33,641 nt of DNA from Bradyrhizobium centrolobii (lineage in GTDB: Bacteria > Pseudomonadota > Alphaproteobacteria > Rhizobiales > Xanthobacteraceae). Below the pieces are notes generated by a model. It worked only from the letters and a program-made list of their open reading frames with translations, ran no database searches and was not told the origin of the DNA. Both the position numbers and the translations under genes were made by a program. The DNA is taken from the NCBI RefSeq assembly GCF_001641635.1, contig NZ_LUUB01000030.1, positions 9,010-42,650 of the forward strand, in the 5' to 3' direction. The stretch's first letter is position 1. Every line of letters begins with the position of its first letter. This document shows positions 7,202 through 15,992 of this stretch, one piece after another.

Positions 7202-7490
7202 CGTCAGCGTCCTCCGACCAATCGCCGTCATCCCGCATTATAGGAGCGTCACGTCATTTCGCGAGGGCGGGGCATGGTGACACAAATTGAAAATGGCTGC
7301 GCCTTCCCAGCCACGAAATTGCGATTTTTGCTCCTCACCGCGGAAGCCCCAGATTTGTGATGCGAAGCGTTAAATATCCGACATAGAGTGGTATGGGTGG
7401 TCGGCGCGCCCTAGCTAAAAACAACGGGCAGGCAACGGCTTAAGCGACCTTAAGTGAGCAAGACCTGAACAGGGCGGCAAAGAGGACAGC

Positions 7491-10400
7491 ATGGGAATCA
7501 ACCAGGGTCCGATCAGTCTCGATCAAAAATACACGCAGGAAACCGGACACGTCTTCACCACGGGCATCCAGGCGCTGGTTCGCCTGCCCATGGCCCAGAT
7601 CCGGCGCGACCGCGCCAGCGGCCTCAACACCGCGGGCTTCATTTCCGGCTACCGCGGCTCGCCGCTCGGCGGCTACGACCAGCAGCTCTTTGCCGCGCGA
7701 AAGCATCTCGAGCAGTACAACATCAAATTCCAGCCCGGCGTGAACGAGGACCTGGCTGCCACCGCGATCTGGGGCTCGCAGCAGCTCAACCTCTCGCCCG
7801 GCGCCAAATATGACGGCGTGGTCGGCATCTGGTACGGCAAGGGCCCCGGTGTCGACCGCTGCGGCGACGTCTTCCGCCACGGCAATGCCGCCGGCTCGGC
7901 CAAGAACGGCGGCGTGCTCTGCCTTGCCGGTGACGACCACGGCGCAAAATCCTCGACCGTCCCGCATCAGTCCGACCACGCCTTCATCTCGGCGCTGATG
8001 CCTTATCTCTACCCCTCCAGCATTCACGAGATGATCGAGATGGGCCTGCTCGGCATCGCGATGTCGCGCTACTCGGGCTGCTGGGTCGGCATGAAGGTGA
8101 TCACGGAAACGGTGGAGACCACCGCCGAGATCGACCTCACCGACGAGATGAAGCCCTTCATCATCCCGCCCGATTTCGAGCTGCCGCCCGGCGGCCTCAA
8201 TCTGCGCTGGCCGGATGACCGCTTCGAACAGGACCGGCGCCTGCAGGACTACAAGGGCTTTGCCGCCATCGCCTTTGCGCGCGCCAACAAGGTCAACCGC
8301 GTCACCATGGATTCCCCGAACGCCCGCTTCGGCATCATGGCGTCGGGCAAGAGCTACGAGGACGTCCGCCAGGCGCTGCGCGAGCTCGGCATCACCGAGG
8401 AGGTCGCGGCCAAGATCGGGCTTCGTCTCTACAAGATCGGCATGCCCTGGCCGCTGGAGCCGGAAGGCGTGCGCCAGTTCGCGGTCGGTCTCGAAGAGAT
8501 ATTCATTGTCGAGGAACGGCGTGAGATCGTCGAGAACCAGGTCAAGCAGGAGCTGTTCAACTGGCGTGACGACGTCCGCCCCCGCATCGTCGGCAAGATG
8601 GACGAACACGACAAGCGCTTCCTGACCTTTGCCGCCGAGCTCAGCGTCGCCTCGCTCGCGACATCGCTCACCGAGCGCCTGCTTCGACTTGATCTCAACC
8701 CCGAGATCGCGGAGATGCTCCGCGCCAAGGCGGACTGGTTCAACGGCCGCCAGGCGACCCAAATGCAGGCGGTGGCGCCTGTCTCCCGCACCCCGTATTT
8801 CTGCTCCGGCTGCCCCCACAACACATCGACAAAAGTCCCCGAAGGCAGCCGCGCCATGGCCGGTATCGGCTGTCACTTCATGGCGCTGTGGATGGACCGC
8901 TCGACCGAGACCTTCACGCATATGGGCGGCGAGGGCGTGCCGTGGGTCGGCATCGCACCCTTCACCAACGAGAACCACATTTTTGCGAACCTCGGCGACG
9001 GCACTTACTTCCACTCGGGAATTCTCGCCATCCGCCAGGCGATCGCCTCCAAGGCCAACATCACCTACAAGATCCTCTACAATGACGCGGTCGCCATGAC
9101 CGGCGGCCAGCGCCATGACGGTGATCTCTCGCCGCAGAAGATCATGGCCCAGCTTCACGCCGAGGGCATCAGCGAGATCTATCTGGTCTCGGAAAACCCG
9201 GACGCCTATCCGGCCGACACCATCGCGCCGGGCGTGAAGAAATATCATCGCGACGAATTGCAAGACGTCATGAAGATGTGCCGGGAGTACAAGGGCACCT
9301 CGGCGATCGTCTTCGTGCAGACCTGCGCCGCCGAGAAGCGGCGCCGCCGCAAGCGCGGCCTGATGGAGGATCCGCCGCGCCGCGTTATGATCAACCCGGC
9401 CGTCTGCGAGGGCTGTGGCGACTGTTCGGTGCAGTCGAACTGCATCTCGGTCGAGCCGCTGGAGACCGAGTTCGGCCGCAAGCGCGCCATCAACCAGTCG
9501 TCCTGCAACAAGGACTATTCCTGCCTGAAAGGTTTCTGCCCGTCCTTCGTCACCATCGACGGCGGCGCGCCGCGCCACCGCGCGCCGACCGAGCTAGCTG
9601 ACATCGGCACGCTGCCTGAGCCGGCCTCGCGCCCGACGCTGGACAAGCCCTACAACATCGCGGTCGGCGGCGTCGGCGGCACCGGCGTTCTGACCATCGG
9701 TGCGCTGCTCGGCATGGCCGCGCATATCGAGGGCAAGGCCTCGATGATCCTCGACATGTCGGGCCTTGCGCAGAAGGGCGGGGCGGTGCTCAGCCACGTC
9801 CGCCTGTCGGATCATCCGGCGGAGGTGACCTGCTCGCGCATCGTCACCGGCACGGCCGATCTCGTGCTCGCGGCCGACGAGGTCGTCGCGGTCGCCAAGG
9901 ATACGATCACGCTCTGCGACACCACCCGCACCCGCGGCGTGATCAACAGCCACGTCATCCCAACCGCCGACTTCATCCTCAACCGCGACTTCAACTTCCA
10001 GACCCGCAAGCTGAACGCGGTGCTGGAAACCGCGTTGCACAAGGACTCGGTCTTCTTCGACTTCACCAAGCCGGCCGAGCAGCTCCTCGGCGACAGCATC
10101 GCCACCAACATGATGATGATGGGCTACGCCTATCAGAAGGGGTTGCTGCCGCTGTCGGCAGAGGCGATCGAGCAGGCGATCGAGGTCAACGGCGTCTCGA
10201 TCAAGATGAACAAGGAGGCCTTCCGCCTCGGCCGCCTCGCGGTCGCCGATCCCGCGCGCCTTGCGGACATGCTGAAGGGAACGGACGAGGTCGTTGCGCC
10301 TAAGACCTTGGACGCAATGACGCTCGACGAGGTCATCGAGCATCGCGCCAAGCACCTGACCGCCTATCAGAACGGCCGTCTGGCGAAGCGTTATCGCAAG

Positions 10401-10982
10401 CTGATCGACCAGGTTCGCGACGCCGCGGTGAAGGGCGGCTATGGTGACGCGCTGCCGCGCGCAGTCGCGGTCAACTACTCCAAGCTGCTGGCCTACAAGG
10501 ATGAATACGAAGTCGCGCGCCTCTTCACAGACGGCGCCTTCGAGCAGCAGCTCCGCGACCAGTTCGAGGGCGACTTCAAGTTCAACTTCAATCTCGCGCC
10601 GCCGATCCTGGCGAGCGGCGTCGATGCCCTCGGACGCCCGAAGAAGCGTGCCTTCGGCCCGTGGATGCTGAGCGTTTTCCGCGTGCTGGCGAAGTTCAAG
10701 TTCTTGCGCGGCACGCCGTTCGACATCTTTGGCCGCAGCGCCGACCGCAAGCTCGAGCGTGATCTGATCGCGGGTTATGAGAAGGACGTCGCCACCGTGC
10801 TCGGCCTGTTGTCGCCGGTCACGATCGACACCGCGGTGGAGCTTTTGTCGCTGCCCGACCGCATCCGCGGCTACGGCCCCGTGAAGGAGAAGGAGGTCGC
10901 AGACGCCAAGGCCCGCTACGCCCAGCTCGCCGTCGACCTCGCGAACCCACCGCCGGCGCCACGGCAGATCGCGGCAGAGTAG
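7491..10982 (+). CDS. fused indolepyruvate/2-oxoacid:ferredoxin oxidoreductase
   Basis: A 1163-residue TPP- and Fe-S-dependent enzyme that oxidatively decarboxylates 2-oxo acids (classically arylpyruvates) to acyl-CoA. The N-terminal pyrimidine domain has GYRGSPLGGYD (residues 53-63). CSGCPHNTS begins at C438. The TPP/Mg site includes GDGTYFHSG with D503. The Fe-S motif CEGCGDC starts at C639 and is followed by further Cys (SSCNKDYSCLKGFC). The gamma-type domain starts near VGGVGGTGVL (725-734) with MSGLAQKGGAVLSHVR. The last 250 residues are the C-terminal region of the bacterial fused form. GAGGACAGC precedes the ATG. It heads the acyl-CoA gene run and may supply its CoA thioester. A long antisense open frame here is a codon-bias artefact. 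Confidence 0.93.
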   Translation: MGINQGPISLDQKYTQETGHVFTTGIQALVRLPMAQIRRDRASGLNTAGFISGYRGSPLGGYDQQLFAARKHLEQYNIKFQPGVNEDLAATAIWGSQQLNLSPGAKYDGVVGIWYGKGPGVDRCGDVFRHGNAAGSAKNGGVLCLAGDDHGAKSSTVPHQSDHAFISALMPYLYPSSIHEMIEMGLLGIAMSRYSGCWVGMKVITETVETTAEIDLTDEMKPFIIPPDFELPPGGLNLRWPDDRFEQDRRLQDYKGFAAIAFARANKVNRVTMDSPNARFGIMASGKSYEDVRQALRELGITEEVAAKIGLRLYKIGMPWPLEPEGVRQFAVGLEEIFIVEERREIVENQVKQELFNWRDDVRPRIVGKMDEHDKRFLTFAAELSVASLATSLTERLLRLDLNPEIAEMLRAKADWFNGRQATQMQAVAPVSRTPYFCSGCPHNTSTKVPEGSRAMAGIGCHFMALWMDRSTETFTHMGGEGVPWVGIAPFTNENHIFANLGDGTYFHSGILAIRQAIASKANITYKILYNDAVAMTGGQRHDGDLSPQKIMAQLHAEGISEIYLVSENPDAYPADTIAPGVKKYHRDELQDVMKMCREYKGTSAIVFVQTCAAEKRRRRKRGLMEDPPRRVMINPAVCEGCGDCSVQSNCISVEPLETEFGRKRAINQSSCNKDYSCLKGFCPSFVTIDGGAPRHRAPTELADIGTLPEPASRPTLDKPYNIAVGGVGGTGVLTIGALLGMAAHIEGKASMILDMSGLAQKGGAVLSHVRLSDHPAEVTCSRIVTGTADLVLAADEVVAVAKDTITLCDTTRTRGVINSHVIPTADFILNRDFNFQTRKLNAVLETALHKDSVFFDFTKPAEQLLGDSIATNMMMMGYAYQKGLLPLSAEAIEQAIEVNGVSIKMNKEAFRLGRLAVADPARLADMLKGTDEVVAPKTLDAMTLDEVIEHRAKHLTAYQNGRLAKRYRKLIDQVRDAAVKGGYGDALPRAVAVNYSKLLAYKDEYEVARLFTDGAFEQQLRDQFEGDFKFNFNLAPPILASGVDALGRPKKRAFGPWMLSVFRVLAKFKFLRGTPFDIFGRSADRKLERDLIAGYEKDVATVLGLLSPVTIDTAVELLSLPDRIRGYGPVKEKEVADAKARYAQLAVDLANPPPAPRQIAAE

Positions 10983-11330
10983 GGCGGTCTCGTCTCGGAC
11001 GCAATTCGTAGGGTGGGTTAGCGCAGCTAACCCACCACTTCTCCCTCCGCGAGGAAAGTAAGAGGTGGGGTACGCCTTCGGCCTAACCCACCCAGCGATT
11101 TCTGTTCGAAATCAACCTGCATTCTACTTTGCATGGGGTCGTTTTCGAAAAATAGAAAACCGCTTGTACCGTCGGGCAAAACACCTTTACGACTTTGCCC
11201 GTCGCGCCCGATGGCGATTTGAGTCTAGCCGCTGCCCTCTCGCCCGACGGAATATTTCCGCGCTTGCCAACAGGGCCTTCGCGGTTCAGAAAAACGGAGC
11301 AAGAAGAAACGCCAGCGGAGACCTAAAGTT
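10983..11330. other. intergenic region with repeat remnants upstream of the thiolase
   Basis: No convincing gene. It holds a GTAGGGTGGGTTAGC...GCTAACCCACC palindrome and an inverted GGTGGGGTACGCC...GGCCTAACCCACC half (11010-11095). Further on, GTCGGGCAAA (11178-11187) faces TTTGCCCG (11203-11210). Both look like degenerate dispersed elements. An open frame 11065-11334 has repeat-derived and unbiased sequence and is not supported. Confidence 0.6.
11010..11095. repeat. dispersed GTAGGGTGGGTTAG palindromic element
   Basis: GTAGGGTGGGTTAGC at one end and GGCCTAACCCACCC at the other are inverted, with a second GCTAACCCACC and GGTGGGGTACGCC pair inside. It is common between genes in Bradyrhizobium-like genomes. 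Confidence 0.7.
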
Positions 11331-12488
11331 TTGACCATCAAGGGCAAGGCCTACATTGCCGGGATTTTTGAACACCCGACCCGGCATGCGCCGGACAAAT
11401 CCACCGCGCAGCTCCACGCCGAGGTCGCCAAGGGCGCGATCGAGGATGCCGGGCTCACCAAGGACGATGTCGACGGCTATTTCTGCGCCGGCGACGCCCC
11501 CGGCGGCGCCTGGCCGATGGTCGATTATCTCGGCCTGAACACCAAGAAGCTCCGCCACGTCGATTCCACCGAAACCGGCGGCTGTTCCTACATCATCCAT
11601 CTCGGCCATGCCGCCGAAGCGATCGCTGCGGGCAAGTGCTCGATCGCGCTGATCACGCTCGCGGGCAAGCCGCGCACCGGGGTGATGCCACCGCGCGCGG
11701 CCGGTGCCGAGGTGGATTTCGAGTCCGCTTACGGCGCGACCACGCACAATGCCTACGGCATGTGTGCCATGCGCCACATGCACGACTATGGCACCACGAG
11801 CGAGCAACTCGCCTGGATCAAGGTCGCGGCCTCGCATCACGCGCAATACAATCCGCATGCGATGCTCAAGGACGTCGTCACCGTCGAGGACGTCCTGAAC
11901 TCGCCGATGATCTCCGATCCGCTGCATCGCATGGATTGCTGCGTCGTCTCCGACGGCGGCGGCGCGCTGATCGTGACGACGCCCGAGATCGCCAAGAGCC
12001 TGAAGAAGCCGCAGGTCAGACTGATCGGCCACGGCGAGGCGATGAAGGGCCCGCGCGGCGGCAAGGATCTCGACCTGACTTATTCCGCCGGCGTCTGGTC
12101 CGGCCCGCGCGCGTTCGAGGAAGCCGGCATCACGCCGAAGGATATCAAGTACGCCTCGATCTATGACAGCTTCACCATCACCGTGCTGATGCAGCTCGAG
12201 GACCTCGGCTTCTGCAAGAAGGGCGAGGGCGGCAAGTTCGTCGCCGACGGCAACCTGATATCGGGCGTCGGCAAGCTGCCGTTCAACACCGACGGCGGCG
12301 GCCTCTGCAGCAACCATCCCGTCAACCGCGGCGGCATGACCAAGATCATCGAGGCCGTCAGGCAGTTGCGCGGCGAGGCGCATCCGAAGGTGCAGGTCAA
12401 GAACTGCGATCTCGCCATCGCCCACGGCACCGGCGGCCTGCTCGGCGTCCGCCACGCCGCCTCGACCGCCATTCTGGAGCGCGTGTGA
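11331..12488 (+). CDS. SCPx-type thiolase family protein
   Basis: A 385-residue thiolase-fold protein of the non-specific lipid-transfer/SCPx-like group. The start is TTG with GGAG ten bases upstream; no better start fits the conserved IKGKAYIAGIFEHP beginning. The nucleophile region reads STETGGCSYIIHLGHAAEAI, and the catalytic His loop reads NTDGGGLCSNHPVNRGG. The C-terminal loop is AHGTGGLLG, without the second cysteine of biosynthetic thiolases, as in SCPx enzymes. The stop codon overlaps the ATG of the next gene, a DUF35 protein. This pairing is seen in acyl-CoA thiolases and in retro-aldolases such as Ltp2-ChsH2, so either reaction is possible. Confidence 0.88.
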   Translation: MTIKGKAYIAGIFEHPTRHAPDKSTAQLHAEVAKGAIEDAGLTKDDVDGYFCAGDAPGGAWPMVDYLGLNTKKLRHVDSTETGGCSYIIHLGHAAEAIAAGKCSIALITLAGKPRTGVMPPRAAGAEVDFESAYGATTHNAYGMCAMRHMHDYGTTSEQLAWIKVAASHHAQYNPHAMLKDVVTVEDVLNSPMISDPLHRMDCCVVSDGGGALIVTTPEIAKSLKKPQVRLIGHGEAMKGPRGGKDLDLTYSAGVWSGPRAFEEAGITPKDIKYASIYDSFTITVLMQLEDLGFCKKGEGGKFVADGNLISGVGKLPFNTDGGGLCSNHPVNRGGMTKIIEAVRQLRGEAHPKVQVKNCDLAIAHGTGGLLGVRHAASTAILERV

Positions 12489-12877
12489 TGAGCGAAGCAA
12501 AAAAGTATCTGGCCCCGGTGACCAATCCGGAGACCGCACCGTTCTGGGAAGCTGCCAGGCAGGGAAAGTTCATGATCAAGCGCTGCACGGCGTGCGGCGA
12601 AGCGCATTACTTCCCGCGTTCGATCTGCCCGTTCTGCTATTCGGACAAGACGGTGTGGGAGGAGTCCTCGGGCGAGGGCACGATCTACACCTACAGCCTG
12701 ATGCGGAAGTCGCCGACCGGCCCCTATGCGATCGGCTACGTCACGCTGAAGGAAGGCCCGTCGCTGCAGACCAATTTCGTCGATTGCGATCTCACGACGC
12801 TGAAGATCGGCCAGAAGGTGAAGGTGGTGTTCAAGCCCACCGACGGCGCCCCGCTGCCGTTCTTCACGCCGGTGTAG
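12488..12877 (+). CDS. DUF35 OB-fold zinc-ribbon partner protein
   Basis: A 129-residue protein with the DUF35 architecture: an N-terminal helix (PFWEAARQGKFMIKRC), a zinc ribbon with C33/C36 and C47/C50 (CTAC and CPFC), and an OB-fold from about residue 60 (GTIYTYSLMRKS ... KVVFKPTDGAPLPFFTPV). Known DUF35 proteins bind thiolase-like enzymes and are needed for their acyl-CoA condensation, thiolysis or retro-aldol activity. The ATG overlaps the thiolase stop by one base, giving translational coupling, which strongly suggests a complex. A GTG three bases upstream is an alternative start. Repeats, not genes, follow. Confidence 0.9.
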   Translation: MSEAKKYLAPVTNPETAPFWEAARQGKFMIKRCTACGEAHYFPRSICPFCYSDKTVWEESSGEGTIYTYSLMRKSPTGPYAIGYVTLKEGPSLQTNFVDCDLTTLKIGQKVKVVFKPTDGAPLPFFTPV

Positions 12878-12883
12878 ATCTTT

Positions 12884-13036
12884 ACCCTCTCCGCCTGTGG
12901 GAGAGGGTGCCGGCGCGCAAGCGACGGCGGGTGAGGGGTCTCTATCCCAAGGAAGATTCTCTCTGCGGCGCCAACCCCTCACCCAAACGAGTTTGCTGCA
13001 CGGCTCTCGCTGCCCTCTCCCACAAGGGGAGAGGGC
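12884..13036. repeat. dispersed element CCTCTCC...GTGAGGGG, copy 2
   Basis: CCCTCTCCGCCTGTGGGAGA opens it, GGCGGGTGAGGGG follows, and an inverted half AACCCCTCACCC ... CCCTCTCCCACAAGGGGAGA closes it. It splits the thiolase/DUF35 pair from the MaoC gene and may act as a transcript-stabilising hairpin or weak terminator. Confidence 0.8.
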
Positions 13037-13088
13037 ACATTAACGGGGGCCGCTGCTCGCGGAGAGACATCCGGGGAGGAAGAAGAAA

Positions 13089-13949
13089 ATGTCCGCCAGA
13101 TACGAAGAACTCAAAGCCCTCAAAAACCTCGGCCAGAAATACGCCTACACCGACCGCGAGGTGATGCTCTACGCCTACGGCATCGGGCTCGGCGCCGATC
13201 CCATGGACGAAAACGAGCTCGCCTTCGTCAATGAAGGCACGCTGACGCCGCGGCCGCTCAAGGTGGTGCCGACGTTTGCCTCCGTCGCAGCGTGGGGCTC
13301 GGGCCCCGGCGAGATGAATCTCAACCGCGTGATGGTGGTCGACGGCGAGCGCGACATCACCTTCCATCAGCCGCTGCCGACGGCTGCGCGCATCACCGCG
13401 GACTCCTCAGTGCTCGAGGTCTACGACAAGGGCAAGGACAAGGGCGTCGTGATCAGCCACCAGACCGTGCTGAAGAACGAGAAGGGCGAGAAGCTCGCAA
13501 CGCTCGTCGCCTCGCGCTTCGCCCGCGGCGACGGCGGCTTTGGCGGCCCGAACCTGACCCAGCCCGATGCGCACAAGATCCCTTCGCGCGCGCCCGACAG
13601 GACGATCGACATCACCACGCGCCCCGACCAGGCGCTGGTCTATCGCCTCTGCGGCGATCGCAACCCGCTGCACTCCGATCCCGAATTCGCCAAGAAGGCC
13701 GGCTTCCCGCGCCCGATCCTGCACGGCATGTGCACCTACGGCATCACCTGCCGCGGCGTGCTCCAGACCTTTGCCGACTACGACCCATCCGCCTTCCGCC
13801 AGCACGTCGCGCGCTTTTCCTCGCCGGTCTATCCCGGCGAGATCGTGACCATGGACCTCTGGAAGGACGGCAACGTGATCTCGTTCGAAGCCAAGGTGAA
13901 GTCGCGCGGCGTCACGGTGATCAAGAACGGCAAGACGGTGCTGGGTTAG
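13089..13949 (+). CDS. MaoC-family enoyl-CoA hydratase 2
   Basis: A 286-residue double hot-dog protein that hydrates 2-enoyl-CoA to (R)-3-hydroxyacyl-CoA. The N-terminal half is the non-catalytic hot-dog that binds the acyl chain. The C-terminal half carries the hydratase-2 signature YRLCGDRNPLHSDP with D190, N192 and H195, then GFPRPILHGMCTYG. Length and the RFSSPVYPGE segment closely match the middle domain of peroxisomal MFE-2 (HSD17B4). GAGGAAGAAG lies just before the ATG. It is 74 bases upstream of the SDR gene, whose product resembles the first domain of the same eukaryotic enzyme, so the two should give consecutive beta-oxidation steps with R stereochemistry. Confidence 0.93.
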   Translation: MSARYEELKALKNLGQKYAYTDREVMLYAYGIGLGADPMDENELAFVNEGTLTPRPLKVVPTFASVAAWGSGPGEMNLNRVMVVDGERDITFHQPLPTAARITADSSVLEVYDKGKDKGVVISHQTVLKNEKGEKLATLVASRFARGDGGFGGPNLTQPDAHKIPSRAPDRTIDITTRPDQALVYRLCGDRNPLHSDPEFAKKAGFPRPILHGMCTYGITCRGVLQTFADYDPSAFRQHVARFSSPVYPGEIVTMDLWKDGNVISFEAKVKSRGVTVIKNGKTVLG

Positions 13950-13968
13950 GAAGGCACCTGCGGCGCAC

Positions 13969-13995
13969 TCCCTCGCCCCGCAAGCGGGGAGAGGT
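13969..13995. repeat. short hairpin of the CCTCGCCCC element family
   Basis: CCTCGCCCCGC and GCGGGGAGAGG face each other around AA between the MaoC and SDR genes. It is the same half-element as at 5845-5868. Confidence 0.65.
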
Positions 13996-14023
13996 GAACA
14001 AAAACAAACAGGGAGAAGCCACC

Positions 14024-14902
14024 ATGGGACTACTCGACGGCAAGGTTGCGCTGATCACCGGCGCGGGCGGCGGGCTCGGTGAGGCCTACGCAAAGCTGTT
14101 CGCGCGGGAAGGGGCATCGGTGGTCGTCAACGACCTCGGCGGCCCCCGTGACGGCTCCGGCGCCGACAAATCGATGGCGCAGCAGGTGGTCGACGCGATC
14201 AAGGCCGAGGGTGGCAAGGCGGTCGCCAACGGCGCCGACATCTCCACCATGGAGGGCGGGCAGTCGGTGTTTGACGACGCCATCAAGCATTTCGGCCGCG
14301 CCGACATCCTCGTCAACAACGCCGGCATTTTGCGCGACCAGACCTTCGCCAAGGCCTCCGAGGCTGATTGGGACAAGGTGATCAAGGTCCACCTGAAGGG
14401 TACCTTTTGTTGCACCATGCCGGTGTTTCGCTGGATGCGGGAAAACGGTGGCGGCGTCATCGTCAACACCTCCTCGACCTCGGGCCTGATTGGCAATTTC
14501 GGCCAGACCAATTACGGCGCGGCCAAGGGCGGCATCTGGGGCCTGTCCAACGTGCTGGCGATCGAGGGCCGCAAGTACAACATCCGGATCTGGACCTTGG
14601 CCCCGGGGGCGCTGACCCGCATGACCGCAGACCTGCCCCGCTATAAGGAGAACCCCGGTGCGGCGCTGGGGCCGGACGGCATCGCGCCGGCCGTGCTATA
14701 CATGGTCAGCGATTTGTCGGGCGACCAGACCGGCAAGGTGCTGGGCGTGTCCGGGCCACGTGGCGTGCGCGAAATGCGGATGATGGAGATGGAAGGCTGG
14801 AAACCGCCGCATACGGGCTGGAAGGCCCAGGACATCGTCGATCACGCCAAGGAGATCTTCTTCTCCGAGGAGCAGATCAAGATGGGCGCGCGGCGGTTTT
14901 AG
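14024..14902 (+). CDS. SDR 3-hydroxyacyl-CoA dehydrogenase, MFE-2 like
   Basis: A 292-residue short-chain dehydrogenase. TGAGGGLG (residues 12-19) is the NAD-binding glycine motif, NDLGG (36-40) follows beta2, and NNAG is at 98-101. The catalytic set S151, Y164 and K168 (YGAAK) matches the numbering of human HSD17B4. Segments GILRDQTFAK, GNFGQTNYGAAK and AIEGRKYNI are typical of MFE-2 dehydrogenase domains, so oxidation of (R)-3-hydroxyacyl-CoA is the likely reaction. ATG 14024 follows GGGAGAAGCCACC. A longer open frame from 13292 runs through the MaoC gene in another frame and is artefactual. A family A repeat follows the stop. Confidence 0.93.
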   Translation: MGLLDGKVALITGAGGGLGEAYAKLFAREGASVVVNDLGGPRDGSGADKSMAQQVVDAIKAEGGKAVANGADISTMEGGQSVFDDAIKHFGRADILVNNAGILRDQTFAKASEADWDKVIKVHLKGTFCCTMPVFRWMRENGGGVIVNTSSTSGLIGNFGQTNYGAAKGGIWGLSNVLAIEGRKYNIRIWTLAPGALTRMTADLPRYKENPGAALGPDGIAPAVLYMVSDLSGDQTGKVLGVSGPRGVREMRMMEMEGWKPPHTGWKAQDIVDHAKEIFFSEEQIKMGARRF

Positions 14903-14909
14903 CCACACT

Positions 14910-15008
14910 GTCATTCCGGGGCGTGACGAAGTCGCGAGCCCGGAATCCATAACCACCAGTCGGGGTTATGGATTCCGGGCCTGGCCCTTCGGGCCATCCC
15001 GGAATGAC
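14910..15008. repeat. dispersed palindromic element, family A copy 2
   Basis: Ends GTCATTCCGGGGC and CATCCCGGAATGAC are inverted, and CCGGAATCCATAACC faces GGTTATGGATTCCGG inside. It shares ends with the copies at 1833-1938 and 31864-31969 but has a different core. Confidence 0.85.
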
Positions 15009-15034
15009 GAAAGAGAGATAGACAAGGACAGAAG

Positions 15035-15988
15035 ATGAAACTCACCGCCGACGCCAAGGGCACCTTCGCAATCGCGCCGACGCCGTTCCACGATGACGGC
15101 CGGATCGACGAGCGCTCGATCGACCGCCTGACCGATTTCTACGAGGAGGTCGGCTGCGACGGCGTCACGGTGCTCGGCATTCTCGGCGAGGCGCCGAAGC
15201 TCGATGCGGCCGAAGCCGAGCAGGTCGCGGTGCGCTTCGTCAAGCGCGCCAAGAAGATGCAGGTGATCGTCGGCGTCTCCGCACCGGGCTTTGCCTCGAT
15301 GCGCTCGCTGGCGCGGGCCTCGATGGATGCCGGTGCTGCCGGCGTGATGATCGCGCCGCCGCCCTCGTTGCGCACCGACGACCAGATCACCGCCTATTTC
15401 AAGCAGGCGGCCGACGCCATCGGCCCCGACGTGCCCTGGGTGCTCCAGGACTATCCGCTGACGCTGTCGGTGGTGTTCACGCCCGCGGTGATCCGCAAGA
15501 TTGTCACGGACAATGCGAACTGCGTGATGCTCAAGCACGAGGACTGGCCGGGACTCGAAAAGATCTCGACTTTGCGTAACTTCCAGAAGGACGGCTCGCT
15601 GCGGCCGCTCTCGATCCTCTGCGGCAATGGCGGCCTGTTCCTCGACTTCGAGATGGAGCGCGGCGCGGACGGTGCCATGACCGGCTACGCCTTCCCCGAG
15701 CTTCTGATCGATGTCGTACGGCTGTCGAAGGAGAGCAAGCGCGACGCCGCGCATGATCTGTTCGACGCGCATCTGCCGCTGATCCGTTATGAGCAGCAGC
15801 CCGGCGCCGGCCTTGCCGTGCGCAAATATGTGCTCCAGAAGCGCGGCATCATTGCCTCCAGCGCCCAGCGCAAGCCCGGCGCGACCATCACGCCGGCGGC
15901 GAAGGCCGAGGTCGACTATCTCCTGTCGCGCGTGGCCCGCGTCGACAAGCGCGCCAATCTCCAGCCGCAATCGAGCGCCGCAGGTTAG
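15035..15988 (+). CDS. dihydrodipicolinate synthase (DapA) family lyase/aldolase
   Basis: A 317-residue class I aldolase-type TIM barrel. The Schiff-base lysine is K167 in CVMLKHED and the catalytic tyrosine is Y140 in VLQDYPL. The substrate loop GILGEAPKL (residues 48-56) replaces the GTTGE of true DapA, so lysine biosynthesis is unlikely. N-acetylneuraminate/2-keto-acid aldolase-like chemistry, releasing or adding pyruvate, is more plausible. The N-terminal beta strand TFAIAPTPFHDDGRID is canonical. It lies in the co-directional acyl-CoA run, separated from the SDR by one repeat, and five bases before the NUDIX gene. A retro-aldol role within that pathway is inferred. Confidence 0.87.
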   Translation: MKLTADAKGTFAIAPTPFHDDGRIDERSIDRLTDFYEEVGCDGVTVLGILGEAPKLDAAEAEQVAVRFVKRAKKMQVIVGVSAPGFASMRSLARASMDAGAAGVMIAPPPSLRTDDQITAYFKQAADAIGPDVPWVLQDYPLTLSVVFTPAVIRKIVTDNANCVMLKHEDWPGLEKISTLRNFQKDGSLRPLSILCGNGGLFLDFEMERGADGAMTGYAFPELLIDVVRLSKESKRDAAHDLFDAHLPLIRYEQQPGAGLAVRKYVLQKRGIIASSAQRKPGATITPAAKAEVDYLLSRVARVDKRANLQPQSSAAG

Positions 15989-15992
15989 TTGC

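Noticed and set aside
7440..9578. 712-codon antisense open frame opposite the oxidoreductase
   Set aside because: It mirrors a well-conserved enzyme frame. High G/C at third positions suppresses stops on the opposite strand. No ribosome-binding site and no recognisable domain.
11065..11334. 89-codon frame upstream of the thiolase
   Set aside because: It starts inside a dispersed repeat, lacks a ribosome-binding site and shows no coding bias.
13292..14902. Possible 536-residue fusion covering MaoC and SDR
   Set aside because: Its first 240 codons read the MaoC gene in a wrong frame and give low-complexity Arg/Ala/Pro sequence. The SDR has its own ribosome-binding site at 14024.
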